Assembly (NCBI RefSeq): GCF_004354045.1
Contig: NZ_SMRT01000012.1
Coordinates: 124,001 to 188,000 of the forward strand
DNA from: Paenibacillus piri
GTDB lineage: Bacteria; Bacillota; Bacilli; Paenibacillales; NBRC-103111
Direction: 5' to 3'
DNA length: 64,000 bases
Shown: positions 1 through 8,778 of the stretch, one piece after another
Numbering within the stretch: position 1 is the stretch's first letter
How the letters are laid out: the number at the start of each line of letters is the position of its first letter
Made by a program: the position numbers and the translations under genes
The notes under the pieces: generated by a model
Told to the model about the DNA's origin: nothing
The model's input: only the letters and a program-made list of their open reading frames with translations
The model's database searches: none

Positions 1-788
1 CGAAACCGGGCGGCCGCATTGCCGACGGGGCAATCTGGTTCGAAGGAAAAAATCTGGTCGAGTTAACCGAGGAAGAGATGTCTTCGATTCGGGGAAATGA
101 GATTTCGATGATTTTTCAGGAGCCTATGACTTCGCTGAATCCTGTCCTTACTATCGGCGACCAGATGTCGGAAGTGCTGCTGCGGCACCGCAAGATAACG
201 AAGAAGAAAGCGATGGAATTGGTCGTCGAAATTCTCCAGTTTGTCGGGGTCGCCCGGGCGGACGAGATCATCCATGATTATCCCCACCGGTTTTCCGGCG
301 GTATGCGCCAGCGGGTAATGATCGGTATGGCGATGCTCTGTCAACCGAAGCTGCTTATCGCCGATGAGCCCACCACAGCGCTTGATGTAACGATTCAGGC
401 TCAAGTGCTGGACTTGATGAAACGGATGAGCGAACAATTTGACACATCCGTCATCATGATCACACATGATTTAGGCGTTGTGGCGGAGGTGGCGGATCAC
501 GTCGTCGTCATGTATGCAGGCCAGGTTGTGGAGAATGCATCGGCCGACTCTCTTTTTGAAGAAGCGCTGCATCCGTATACGAGAGCACTGCTGAAATCGA
601 TCCCGTCGATTGACGAGGTGAAGGATGTGCTTTACGCCATTCCGGGTACGGTGCCGGACGCTGCGAATTATCCGCCGGGCTGCCGCTTTGCGGACCGCTG
701 CGATATCGCACAGCCTTCCTGCAGGGAGAAGCTGCCGGATTTGCGGGAAATAAGGCCCGGACATTTGGCCCGCTGCGATCTCATTTAA
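1..788 (+). CDS. Peptide ABC transporter ATP-binding protein (OppD/DppD type), 5' partial
   Basis: This is the C-terminal part of the first ATPase of a dipeptide/oligopeptide importer. The frame is open from base 3, so the gene begins before the window and the Walker A motif lies outside it. Visible motifs are the Q-loop (FQEPMTSLNP), the ABC signature (FSGGMRQRV), Walker B (LLIADEPTTALD) and the H-loop (MITHD). They are followed by the oligopeptide-specific tail with LHPYTRALL and the cysteine pair region PPGCRFADRC. It would hydrolyse ATP on the cytoplasmic side together with the next gene, its usual heterodimer partner. The transport substrate cannot be read from the ATPase. Confidence 0.93.
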   Translation, partial: KPGGRIADGAIWFEGKNLVELTEEEMSSIRGNEISMIFQEPMTSLNPVLTIGDQMSEVLLRHRKITKKKAMELVVEILQFVGVARADEIIHDYPHRFSGGMRQRVMIGMAMLCQPKLLIADEPTTALDVTIQAQVLDLMKRMSEQFDTSVIMITHDLGVVAEVADHVVVMYAGQVVENASADSLFEEALHPYTRALLKSIPSIDEVKDVLYAIPGTVPDAANYPPGCRFADRCDIAQPSCREKLPDLREIRPGHLARCDLI

Positions 789-824
789 ATCTAAAGACCA
801 CTTTTTCAGAAGGGGTGAACAATC

Positions 825-1805
825 ATGCGGGAGCCGTTATTGGAGGTATCCGGCCTTAAAAAATATTTTCCTATCCAAGCCGGGCTGCTCCGTAGAACGA
901 TAGGATATGTAAAAGCGATAGACGATGTTTCCTTCCAGCTGGGCAAAGGCGAAACCTTGGGCATTGTAGGCGAATCCGGCTGCGGGAAATCGACGTTGGG
1001 GCGCATGATCATGCGCGTTCTCGAGCCGTCGGAAGGAAGTATAATTTTTGACGACCAAGACCTGACCCGTCTGCGCGGACAGAAGCTTCGCGCCCAAAGG
1101 CAGAAGTTTCAGATGGTGTTCCAGGACCCGTACGCTTCTTTGAATCCGAAGATGAAGGTTGCGGATATTTTGGCCGAGCCGTTAATCGTCAATGGACTGA
1201 TGGACAGGAAAGAGGCGGCCGGTCAGGTTGGACAGCTATTGAAGCGCGTCGGACTGCGGGAAGGCGATGCGCAGAAGTACCCCCATGAATTTTCCGGGGG
1301 GCAGCGTCAACGGGTAGGGATAGCGCGTGCGTTGTCGCTAAGCCCCAAGCTGATCGTGGCGGACGAAGCGGTATCTGCATTGGACGTTTCCATCCAGGCG
1401 CAAATCCTTAATCTGATGATGGACTTGAAAAAGGACTTTGACCTTTCCTACATGTTTATTTCCCATAATCTGGCCGTCGTTCGCCATATTAGCGACCGGG
1501 TCGGCGTTATGTACTTGGGACATATGGTGGAAATCGGAGAAAAGACAAGCTTGTTCCAATCTCCGCTGCATCCGTATACGCAGGCGCTGCTTTCTTCCTC
1601 GCCTGTTGCGAAAAGAGACTCGGAGCGTAAAAAAATTATTTTGCAGGGAGAAGTCCCGAGTCCTGCAAACCCGCCTTCAGGCTGCCCGTTTCATACCCGC
1701 TGCCCGAAGGTGACGGAAAGCTGCAAGTCGATACGCCCCGCTATGCAGGAAGTCGCTCCAGGCCATGCGGTAGCGTGTCATTTATACGAATTCAAAGGAG
1801 AATAG
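825..1805 (+). CDS. Peptide ABC transporter ATP-binding protein (OppF/DppF type)
   Basis: This is the second ATPase of the peptide importer, 326 residues, the usual family length. Walker A (GESGCGKST) is near residues 49-57. The signature FSGGQRQRVGIARAL, Walker B (LIVADEAVSALD) and H-loop (FISHN) follow, and the HPYTQALL/cysteine tail marks the opp/dpp subfamily. Walker B carries DEAVSALD where most relatives have DEPVSALD, a mild variation. A strong ribosome binding site (AGAAGGGGTG) precedes the ATG. It lies 36 bases after the first ATPase, and its stop is two bases before the next start, so these genes are one operon. Confidence 0.95.
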   Translation: MREPLLEVSGLKKYFPIQAGLLRRTIGYVKAIDDVSFQLGKGETLGIVGESGCGKSTLGRMIMRVLEPSEGSIIFDDQDLTRLRGQKLRAQRQKFQMVFQDPYASLNPKMKVADILAEPLIVNGLMDRKEAAGQVGQLLKRVGLREGDAQKYPHEFSGGQRQRVGIARALSLSPKLIVADEAVSALDVSIQAQILNLMMDLKKDFDLSYMFISHNLAVVRHISDRVGVMYLGHMVEIGEKTSLFQSPLHPYTQALLSSSPVAKRDSERKKIILQGEVPSPANPPSGCPFHTRCPKVTESCKSIRPAMQEVAPGHAVACHLYEFKGE

Positions 1806-1807
1806 CG

Positions 1808-2926
1808 ATGAATGAAGCGATCGCAGTACAAGTGCTGGATCCGGCCATTGGCCAAACGTATACCGCGCAGCTCGTAAAGAGCGGATCAGGCTACGCAATC
1901 AATCGTACTCCGAACGGAGAGCTGACGGAAAAGCCGCAGCTGTTTTTAAGTCCCGGATGGATTGATTTGCATGCTCACGTCTATGACGGAGTTACCAGCT
2001 TAAGCGTCCCCGCCGATGACATCGGTCTGCGAACAGGCGTCCATATGGTCGTCGATGCGGGCAGCGCGGGGGAAGCGACCTTGCCTGGATTTATGAAATA
2101 CGTTGCGCCTCAGGCGCAGACAGAGATCAGAGCGTGGCTCAACATAAGCTCGATCGGGCTTGTCCATCTGCGCGAGGTTGCCAGCCTCGATACGATTCAT
2201 ATCGACCGGACCGTGAAGGCGGTGCTGGATCACCAACCGTTTCTGTGCGGGATTAAGGTCCGTTCCAGCGGAGCGATTGTCGGCGATATGGGGCTGCAGC
2301 CGCTTCAGCTGGCCAAGCTGGCCGCCCGGGAAGCCGGCGTGCCGGTGATGGTTCATATCGGCGAGGCTCCTCCCGTTATTGACGGAGTGCTCGATTTGTT
2401 GGAGGAAGGTGACGTTGTCACTCACTGCTACCATGGAAAGACGGGCCATCCTTGGGAGAAGGACGGCAAGCCGGGCCGGGCTTTACAAAAAGCGTTGGAC
2501 CGCGGAGTGCTGCTGGATGTAGGCCACGGAGCGGCAAGCTTTCATTTCGATGTTTGCAAGAAAGCGTTGGCTGCCGGATTTATGCCGTCTACGATCAGCA
2601 CGGATTTGCATATTCGCAACATAGGCGGTCCGGTTTACGATCTTTCCACAACGATGACCAAGCTGCTTGCCTGCGGAATGCCGCTTGAACATGTAGTCGC
2701 AGCGGTCACGGCCGAGCCGGCAAAAGCTTTGCGCCTCAAGGATTGGTGCGATTTCAGCGGAATGATCAAGCGGGCGACGTTATTCCGGTTGACGGATTCA
2801 TCCGGGTCCGGGCCCGAATACCGGGACGCGCAGGGCAACAAGCTGAAGCCGGATCGAGTGATTGTACCGTCCGCGGTAATTACGGCAGGTCAATGGACGT
2901 CATTGGACGACTGCCGCTTACAATAG
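1808..2926 (+). CDS. Amidohydrolase/deacetylase-family metallohydrolase
   Basis: A 372-residue TIM-barrel metal hydrolase of the amidohydrolase superfamily. Metal-site residues are visible: HxH in DLHAHVYDG (H55, H57), a lysine likely to be carboxylated (K150 in CGIKVRSSG), H183 (MVHIGE), H206/H209 (VTHCYHGK) and the catalytic aspartate D266 (STDLHIRN). This matches the branch annotated as amidohydrolase/deacetylase, which acts on cyclic or N-acylated amino-acid-like substrates. The exact substrate is unknown. ATG 1808 is chosen over an in-frame ATG at 1775 because AAAGGAG lies just upstream and the earlier start would run far into the transporter gene. The position inside a peptide-import operon suggests it deblocks an imported peptide or amino acid. 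Confidence 0.85.
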   Translation: MNEAIAVQVLDPAIGQTYTAQLVKSGSGYAINRTPNGELTEKPQLFLSPGWIDLHAHVYDGVTSLSVPADDIGLRTGVHMVVDAGSAGEATLPGFMKYVAPQAQTEIRAWLNISSIGLVHLREVASLDTIHIDRTVKAVLDHQPFLCGIKVRSSGAIVGDMGLQPLQLAKLAAREAGVPVMVHIGEAPPVIDGVLDLLEEGDVVTHCYHGKTGHPWEKDGKPGRALQKALDRGVLLDVGHGAASFHFDVCKKALAAGFMPSTISTDLHIRNIGGPVYDLSTTMTKLLACGMPLEHVVAAVTAEPAKALRLKDWCDFSGMIKRATLFRLTDSSGSGPEYRDAQGNKLKPDRVIVPSAVITAGQWTSLDDCRLQ

Positions 2927-2971
2927 CATCTTGGATTTGCAGAACATTTCATATTCTGGGGAGGAATTCAT

Positions 2972-4516
2972 TTGAAACTGAAGATTTGGATGCTCGCATT
3001 ATGTTTCGTTATCGTATTGTCAGGATGTACATCCGGCGGAAACCCGTCGTCAGCCCCGTCAACGGGTACAGGCGAAGGAAAACCGGCCAAAGCTGCCAAG
3101 GATACGCTGGTCGTCGGACAGGATGTGGACGCCGGCACCCTGGATCCGCAGAAACAGGGTAAAATGCCCGACATGAATATTTTGATTAACATGTTCGATA
3201 CGCTCGTAGCCCGGGACGAAAGCAACAAGCTCGCTCCTTCTCTGGCGACGGAATGGAAGGCGTTGGATGATACCACATGGGAGTTCAAGCTGCGGGAAGG
3301 CGTGAAGTTCCATAACGGCGAGGCGTTTAACGCCGACACTGTGAAATACAGTATCGACCGGCTGAACAACCCGGAGACCAAATCGCCTATCGTCGAGTTG
3401 AAAACGGTGAAAGAGGTTGTAGTTGTCGATGCCAAGACGGTCAAAATTATTACCAACGGGCCAGACCCGATTCTGCCTAATAAAATGACGCTGTTCGGCG
3501 GCGTGATGGTTCCTCCCGGCTATATTAAGGAAAAGGGCGATGAAAATTTTGCCAAAAATCCTGTAGGTACAGGCCCGTTTAAATTTGTATCGTGGCAAAA
3601 AGACAGCCAGGTTGCGATGGAAGCGAATGCCGATTATTGGCAGGGAGCGCCCAAGATGAAAAAGCTGACCTTCAAGATTATACCCAATGCGTCTAATATG
3701 TCGGCGGCGATCAGAGCCGGAGAAATTGACATAGCAGCGGGCATCAAACCCGATGTAGCTGTTCAACTGAAGGGTCAATCGGATGTGAAGGTTGTTTCGA
3801 GTCCGGGTATCCGCACATTCTATATTTCGCTGGACACGACAAAGGAAGGGCCGCTTGCCAAGAAAGAGGTTCGTCAAGCGCTTAACTACGGCGTCGATAT
3901 CAATACGATTATTAAAACCGTGATGGACGGTCATGCAGAGCGGGCCGCTACCCTGGTACCGAAGCAAAATTTCGGATTCGATCCAGCTATAACGCCTTAT
4001 GAGTACAATCCCGAAAAGGCCAAGCAATTGTTGGCTCAGGCAGGTTACCCGCAAGGATTCTCCATTGCGCTCGATGCCGATAATCTTGAAGTAAATAACG
4101 TTCAGGTCATCGCCGCACAGCTGGAAAAAATAGGCGTAAAGGTTCAGCTCAACCTGATGGACAGCAAAACATTGACGGCTAACATCGCTGCCAAGAAAGC
4201 GGCGCCGATGTATTTTATCGGCAACACCGGCTGGACTATGGACGCGATGAGCAACTTCCAATCTTATATTAAAAGCGACCGCCGTTATAACCGTTGGGTG
4301 AATGCGGAAGCGGACCGGTTGATCGATGAAGAAGAACAGACAATTGATTCGCAAAAGCGTCAAGCGACCTTTACCAAGCTGCAAACATTATTAAAAGAGG
4401 AAGCTCCGTTTATGTATCTGTATCAAATTAACGGCTTGTACGGCATGAGAACGAATGTCGAATGGCAGCCGAATCCGATCGGTTTGCTGTCGATGTACAA
4501 AGCAAGCTTGAAGTAA
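2972..4516 (+). CDS. Peptide ABC transporter substrate-binding lipoprotein (SBP family 5)
   Basis: This is the extracellular binding protein of the importer, 514 residues from a TTG start preceded by GGGGAGGAA. The N-terminus is a lipoprotein signal: a charged start, a hydrophobic stretch, then the lipobox LSGC with the lipidated cysteine near residue 19 and a Ser/Gly/Pro-rich linker. The mature part has the family-5 pattern, with DTLVVGQDVDAGTLDPQ at its start, then WEFKLREGVKFHNGE, and later VGTGPFKFVSWQ. It would capture peptides outside the membrane and hand them to the two permeases that follow. The order (two ATPases, hydrolase, binding protein, permeases) is unusual because the ATPases come first. 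Confidence 0.94.
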   Translation: MKLKIWMLALCFVIVLSGCTSGGNPSSAPSTGTGEGKPAKAAKDTLVVGQDVDAGTLDPQKQGKMPDMNILINMFDTLVARDESNKLAPSLATEWKALDDTTWEFKLREGVKFHNGEAFNADTVKYSIDRLNNPETKSPIVELKTVKEVVVVDAKTVKIITNGPDPILPNKMTLFGGVMVPPGYIKEKGDENFAKNPVGTGPFKFVSWQKDSQVAMEANADYWQGAPKMKKLTFKIIPNASNMSAAIRAGEIDIAAGIKPDVAVQLKGQSDVKVVSSPGIRTFYISLDTTKEGPLAKKEVRQALNYGVDINTIIKTVMDGHAERAATLVPKQNFGFDPAITPYEYNPEKAKQLLAQAGYPQGFSIALDADNLEVNNVQVIAAQLEKIGVKVQLNLMDSKTLTANIAAKKAAPMYFIGNTGWTMDAMSNFQSYIKSDRRYNRWVNAEADRLIDEEEQTIDSQKRQATFTKLQTLLKEEAPFMYLYQINGLYGMRTNVEWQPNPIGLLSMYKASLK

Positions 4517-4542
4517 TCAGGTTGTCTTGGGGGTGAGTTCCA

Positions 4543-5460
4543 TTGCTATCATATGTATTGCGCCGTTGTTTCTACGCCGTATTTGTATTGTTCGGGGTAG
4601 CGACCGTCGTATTTTTCATCACTAGACTTACCGGGGACCCGTTATCGATTATGCTGCCGCCGGACGCTACGCCTGAGCAGGAGCAAGTGCTCAGGCGCGC
4701 GTTGGGCATGGACCGGTCGCTGATCGAGCAATACGGAGTTTACCTCATCAACCTGCTGCAGCTCGACCTGGGTGTTTCATTGCGGTATGACGAGCCTACG
4801 TTCCGTCTTATTCTTGAGCGGATGCCGGCAACGATTCAATTGGCGGGGGCGGCCATGATCTTTTCGCTCATCGTCGCCATACCCGCAGACATCATTGCGG
4901 CGATCAAACGCGGAAGCCTGATTGAGAAGGCGATTATGTCCTTCGTAGTATTGGTGCAATCCGTACCTGTCTTTTGGGTAGGAATGGTGATGGTATTATT
5001 ATTTGCCGTAAATCTCAAATTATTCCCTACAGGAGGGATCGGCGGCTTCAACCATCTGCTTCTGCCGGCCGTTGCGCTTGGAACCCATCTTCTTGCCCTG
5101 GTAACCCGGCTGCTGCGGTCTTCGCTGATTGACGCCTTGAGCTCGGATTATGTACGTACCGCCAGATCCAAGGGATTGCCGTCGCGCGTGGTCATTGCCA
5201 AGCATGCTTTTCGCAACTGTCTGCTGCCGATAGTTACGATTGTCGGCCTGGAAATCGGCGCGCTTTTGGGCGGATCGGTCGTGACCGAAACCGTATTTGC
5301 TTGGCCGGGCGTCGGGCAGCTGTTGATTCAATCGATCTATAACCGCGATTATCCGCTGGTTCAGGGAGCTATCATCATACTTGCGGGCATTTTCGTTCTC
5401 GTAAATTTGCTTGTTGATATTTGCTATGTGTTTATCGATCCGCGCATCCAGTACAAATAG
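4543..5460 (+). CDS. Peptide ABC transporter permease (DppB/OppB type)
   Basis: A 305-residue membrane permease with six predicted helices. It begins with MLSYVLRRCFYAVFVLFG, the typical DppB first helix. The DPLSIMLPPDAT segment and a 'binding-protein-dependent transport' loop (VRTARSKGLPSRVVIAKHAFRN, near residues 203-224) match the family. It starts at TTG 4543 behind GGGGGTGAG, 26 bases after the binding-protein gene. It pairs with the following permease to form the membrane channel. Confidence 0.94.
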   Translation: MLSYVLRRCFYAVFVLFGVATVVFFITRLTGDPLSIMLPPDATPEQEQVLRRALGMDRSLIEQYGVYLINLLQLDLGVSLRYDEPTFRLILERMPATIQLAGAAMIFSLIVAIPADIIAAIKRGSLIEKAIMSFVVLVQSVPVFWVGMVMVLLFAVNLKLFPTGGIGGFNHLLLPAVALGTHLLALVTRLLRSSLIDALSSDYVRTARSKGLPSRVVIAKHAFRNCLLPIVTIVGLEIGALLGGSVVTETVFAWPGVGQLLIQSIYNRDYPLVQGAIIILAGIFVLVNLLVDICYVFIDPRIQYK

Positions 5461-5474
5461 AGGGGGGACCTGCG

Positions 5475-6323
5475 ATGAAAAAGTTGTGGAGCGGAAAAAA
5501 GGCGAACGGATACGCCGGATTTGCGATCTTTATTCTTGTCTTTTTTCTGATCATGGCGGTTGCTGCACCAAAGCTGGCCCCCCATGATCCGAATATGCAA
5601 AACTTGCTGCTGCGGTTCAAGCCGCCGTTCTGGCTCAGCGGCTCTGAGCCTGGTTATTGGCTCGGCGCTGACCATTTAGGACGGGATTTGCTTAGCCGCA
5701 TCATTTATGGCAGCCAAATCTCCATGCTGGTAGGGATAGCCGCCATGTTCGTATCCGGGGTGCTCGGTACGATAATCGGTTTATTGTCCGGCTACTACAA
5801 TGCGCTAGACCATGTCACGATGCGCATCGCCGACATTCAGCTCGCATTTCCGACCATATTGCTGGCGTTGGCGATTGTTGCGGTAATTGGCGGCGGCCTT
5901 AATAACTTGATTTTCGTATTGGGCATCACCGGTTGGGTTCCTTATGCCAGGGTTATTCGTTCCGAGGTGCTGAGCATACGGTCCAGCGACTTTGTAGTGG
6001 CCGCCCGGACGATTGGCGTCAGCGACTTCAGGCTGCTCTTCCGCCATATTCTCCCCAACATCGTTGCGCCGGTCGTTACGATCGCCACGTTTCAGGTGGC
6101 TTCAGCGATCATCGCCGAGTCCTCGCTCAGCTTTCTTGGACTGGGTGTTCCCGTCGATGTGCCCAGCTGGGGCAATATGTTGAATCAGGGACAGCTTTAT
6201 ATGGAATCCGCCTGGTGGATTTCCGTGTTTCCGGGAATATCCATTATGCTGATCGTGCTCGCCATTAATATTTTGGGCGATACATGGCGCGACGGGATGA
6301 ATCCGAAGGCAAGAAAGCGGTAG
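5475..6323 (+). CDS. Peptide ABC transporter permease (DppC/OppC type)
   Basis: A 282-residue second permease. It has the DppC hallmarks: an N-terminal helix, then the motif WLGADHLGRDLLSRIIYG, then the EAA-like loop with DFVVAARTIGVSDFRLLFRH and LSFLGLGVPVDVPSWG. ATG 5475 is chosen because AGGGGGGACC lies just upstream; the longer frame from 5421 would overlap the previous permease. It completes the importer set of two ATPases, one binding protein and two permeases. Confidence 0.94.
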   Translation: MKKLWSGKKANGYAGFAIFILVFFLIMAVAAPKLAPHDPNMQNLLLRFKPPFWLSGSEPGYWLGADHLGRDLLSRIIYGSQISMLVGIAAMFVSGVLGTIIGLLSGYYNALDHVTMRIADIQLAFPTILLALAIVAVIGGGLNNLIFVLGITGWVPYARVIRSEVLSIRSSDFVVAARTIGVSDFRLLFRHILPNIVAPVVTIATFQVASAIIAESSLSFLGLGVPVDVPSWGNMLNQGQLYMESAWWISVFPGISIMLIVLAINILGDTWRDGMNPKARKR

Positions 6324-6338
6324 GAGGTTGAAGAAAAG

Positions 6339-7592
6339 ATGGCGTGGTCCTATGCAACACATTATTCATGCGATAATTGCGGCGAAGTTTATGATTTGAA
6401 TCAGCCTCTAAATACATGTCCGCAATGCGGAGGCTTGCTGGAAATTCATTACGATTTAGACAAAATGAAGCTGGAGCTAAGGCCGGAGCAGTTCGCCGGG
6501 CGGGAGCCTTCGATGTGGCGTTGGCATGAATTTTATCCGCTGCGCAGCGCGTCCCATATGATTTCGCTCGGAGAGGGCGGCACGCCGCTGATCCCTTCCG
6601 TCTATGCGGGTCCGAAGCTTGGGCTCGACCGTCTTTACTTCAAAAATGATGCCTTGATGCCGACGGGCAGCTTCAAGGACAGGGGCTTCAGTCTTGCCGT
6701 GAGCTTTGCCAAGGAGCTGGGAATCACTCGCGGGCTGACGTACAGCTCCGGTAATGCAGGAGCTTCCTTTGCGGCCTACGCTAAGCGCGCAGGTATGCAC
6801 GCCGCCGTACTTGTCGAATATTTAGCCAACCCGGTTAAAAAATCGATTATTGAATTATACGGTGCGGATACCGCCACATTGTATTTCGACAGTATGACGG
6901 AAATTACGGACATGCTGGAGCAGGCCGTAACCAATCTGGGCTTGTACCAGTTTGTAAACTTTATTAATCCGGTGCGTCATGAAGCGATGAAGGGTTATGC
7001 GTACGAAATCAGCCAGTTGATGGACTGGGCGGCGCCGGATGTCATGATTCATCCGGTCGGTACGGGCGGCGGAATTTGGGGAGCCTGGAAGGGCTTCCGT
7101 GAGCTGCAGCAGCTCGGCTGGATATCCTCGCTTCCCCGTATGGTTGCCGTACAACCAAGCGCTACGGCTCCGATTCCCCGGGCGTTCAGGCAGGGGCTCA
7201 CTCGCGCGGAGCGCCACGGGGATACCTCCAAGACGATTGCGCAAAGCATTGCGGCGGACTCGCCGATTCAAGGAGGAACGAGGGTGCTGCGCGCCGTTTA
7301 CGATTCGGGCGGATTCGCCGAGGAAGTGACGGACGAAGAAATTTTAGAGGCGATGCAGTGGCTGGGCAACGAAGGCATATGCGCCGAGCCCGCCTCCGCA
7401 TCGACCGTAGCCGCCCTGAAGCGGGCGGTAGCGGAGGGCCGAATTCAAAGCGGCGAGTCCGTGGTTTGCGTAATTACCGGCAGCGGATTGAAGCAGCCTG
7501 GCGCCATTCAGCAGACGGTGACGGAATCGCCGCTAAGGCTGAATGCCAGCTATCCGGAGCTTCGCGAGCTGTTAAGCAAGCTTTGGGGATGA
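6339..7592 (+). CDS. Threonine-synthase-like PLP-dependent enzyme with N-terminal zinc ribbon
   Basis: A 417-residue fold-type II PLP enzyme. An N-terminal zinc-ribbon has two CxxC pairs (C11/C14 and C27/C30). The PLP lysine is K113 in PTGSFKDRGF. The phosphate-binding and cofactor loops SSGNAGAS and PVGTGGG are also present. Relatives are annotated as threonine synthase, but it sits in a peptide-degradation operon away from hom and thrB. A lyase or deaminase acting on a hydroxy- or amino-acid released from the imported peptide is a reasonable alternative. Start ATG 6339 has GGAGG 12 bases upstream and lies 15 bases after the permease. Confidence 0.82.
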   Translation: MAWSYATHYSCDNCGEVYDLNQPLNTCPQCGGLLEIHYDLDKMKLELRPEQFAGREPSMWRWHEFYPLRSASHMISLGEGGTPLIPSVYAGPKLGLDRLYFKNDALMPTGSFKDRGFSLAVSFAKELGITRGLTYSSGNAGASFAAYAKRAGMHAAVLVEYLANPVKKSIIELYGADTATLYFDSMTEITDMLEQAVTNLGLYQFVNFINPVRHEAMKGYAYEISQLMDWAAPDVMIHPVGTGGGIWGAWKGFRELQQLGWISSLPRMVAVQPSATAPIPRAFRQGLTRAERHGDTSKTIAQSIAADSPIQGGTRVLRAVYDSGGFAEEVTDEEILEAMQWLGNEGICAEPASASTVAALKRAVAEGRIQSGESVVCVITGSGLKQPGAIQQTVTESPLRLNASYPELRELLSKLWG

Positions 7593-7621
7593 TCCAGCGA
7601 CCATAATGGGGAGATGATGTA

Positions 7622-8773
7622 GTGCAGCATGCGAGTCCTGTTATTACCGCATTAATGGAATGTATTTCGCGTCCGTCGCCGAACCCGCCGGGAGAAGTGG
7701 CCGTCGTGGCCGATTGGGTGGCCGGCTGGGCCGAAAAATTCGGCGCCGTTGTGGAAAGGCAGACGGTTGAACCGGGAAAGGACAACGTGATTGTGACCTT
7801 GGATTTCGGACCCGGACCTTGCCTTGTATTCAACACCCATATGGATGTGAATGACCCTGCCGGTCAAATTTGGTCCCACCCGCCCTTTCAACCGAGGCTG
7901 GAAGGGGGCAGGCTGTATGGGGTAGGCTCCTGCGACGCCAAAGGCAGTCTGGTTGCGATGCTGGCCGCCCTGGAGAAGGTGGCGGACAGACCGGCCGGGC
8001 TGCGGGGCAAGCTCGTGCTTACCGCTGTTATGGGTGAAGAGGCCGGCGGAATCGGCTCCTTGCATTTGGTTCAGCAAGGGCTTAAAGCCGACGGAGCCGT
8101 TGTCGGGGAGCCGACAGGGCTGGAGGTCGCGATTGCCCACAAGGGGACCTATATGAGAAAGCTGCGGTTCCGCGGAAAAGCCGCCCATTCGGGCCGTCCC
8201 GAGCTCGGAATCAATGCCATTGTGCATGCGGCCCGGTTTATAGTGGAATACGACAAATTAAACGAAAGCTTATCGCAGCATGCCCACCCGCAGCTTGGGC
8301 CGGCCAGCAGCGCCGTCACCATCATTAAGGGCGGCACGAGACAAAATACGATCCCGAATCAAACGGAAATGATCATCGACCGCAGGCTCATTCCGGGGCA
8401 GACCCATGAGGATGCCGACCGGGAGCTTGAGACCATCTTGACCGCGCTCAAGAAGGAGATTCCGGAATTGGAGATTGATCCCGTTGAAATCGTGGTGGCG
8501 ACCATTCCTTCGGAAACCCGGGAAGCCGAAACGATTGTCGGCGTTGCTCTCGAGGCCGCCGGGCATGTGACAGGAATTCCACAGCAGCCGCAAGGCTTCA
8601 AGGCAGGCTGCGATATGAGCAAGCTGGTCACCATTGCCGGCATTCCTACAGTCGTCCTCGGTCCGGGCAATCTGGAGCAGGCCCATGCTCCGGATGAATT
8701 CGTCGACATTTCCCAAGTGGAGCAAGCCGTTCTCATTTATGAACGCATTGCCCGACAATTTTTAGGCAGGTGA
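7622..8773 (+). CDS. M20-family metallopeptidase / deacylase (ArgE-DapE type)
   Basis: A 383-residue di-zinc hydrolase of the M20 family. The metal and catalytic residues are visible: H73 and D75 (THMDV), D106 (SCDAKGS), the E139/E140 pair (MGEEAGG), E163 (GEPTGL), and a late histidine in AHAPDE. A lid/dimerisation domain with AHSGRPELGINAI lies in the middle. Family members cleave amide bonds of N-acyl amino acids or short peptides in the cytoplasm. It starts at GTG 7622 after GGGGAGATGATG. It shares bases with the next gene start, which implies translational coupling. Confidence 0.88.
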   Translation: MQHASPVITALMECISRPSPNPPGEVAVVADWVAGWAEKFGAVVERQTVEPGKDNVIVTLDFGPGPCLVFNTHMDVNDPAGQIWSHPPFQPRLEGGRLYGVGSCDAKGSLVAMLAALEKVADRPAGLRGKLVLTAVMGEEAGGIGSLHLVQQGLKADGAVVGEPTGLEVAIAHKGTYMRKLRFRGKAAHSGRPELGINAIVHAARFIVEYDKLNESLSQHAHPQLGPASSAVTIIKGGTRQNTIPNQTEMIIDRRLIPGQTHEDADRELETILTALKKEIPELEIDPVEIVVATIPSETREAETIVGVALEAAGHVTGIPQQPQGFKAGCDMSKLVTIAGIPTVVLGPGNLEQAHAPDEFVDISQVEQAVLIYERIARQFLGR

Positions 8774-8778
8774 GGCTT

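Noticed and set aside
1438-1713. 91-codon plus-strand frame inside the second peptide ATPase gene
   Set aside because: It is an out-of-frame shadow of a gene with complete ABC motifs.
3059-4384. 441-codon open frame on the minus strand
   Set aside because: It lies wholly opposite the peptide-binding lipoprotein gene, has a composition typical of an antisense shadow and no ribosome binding site or family signature.
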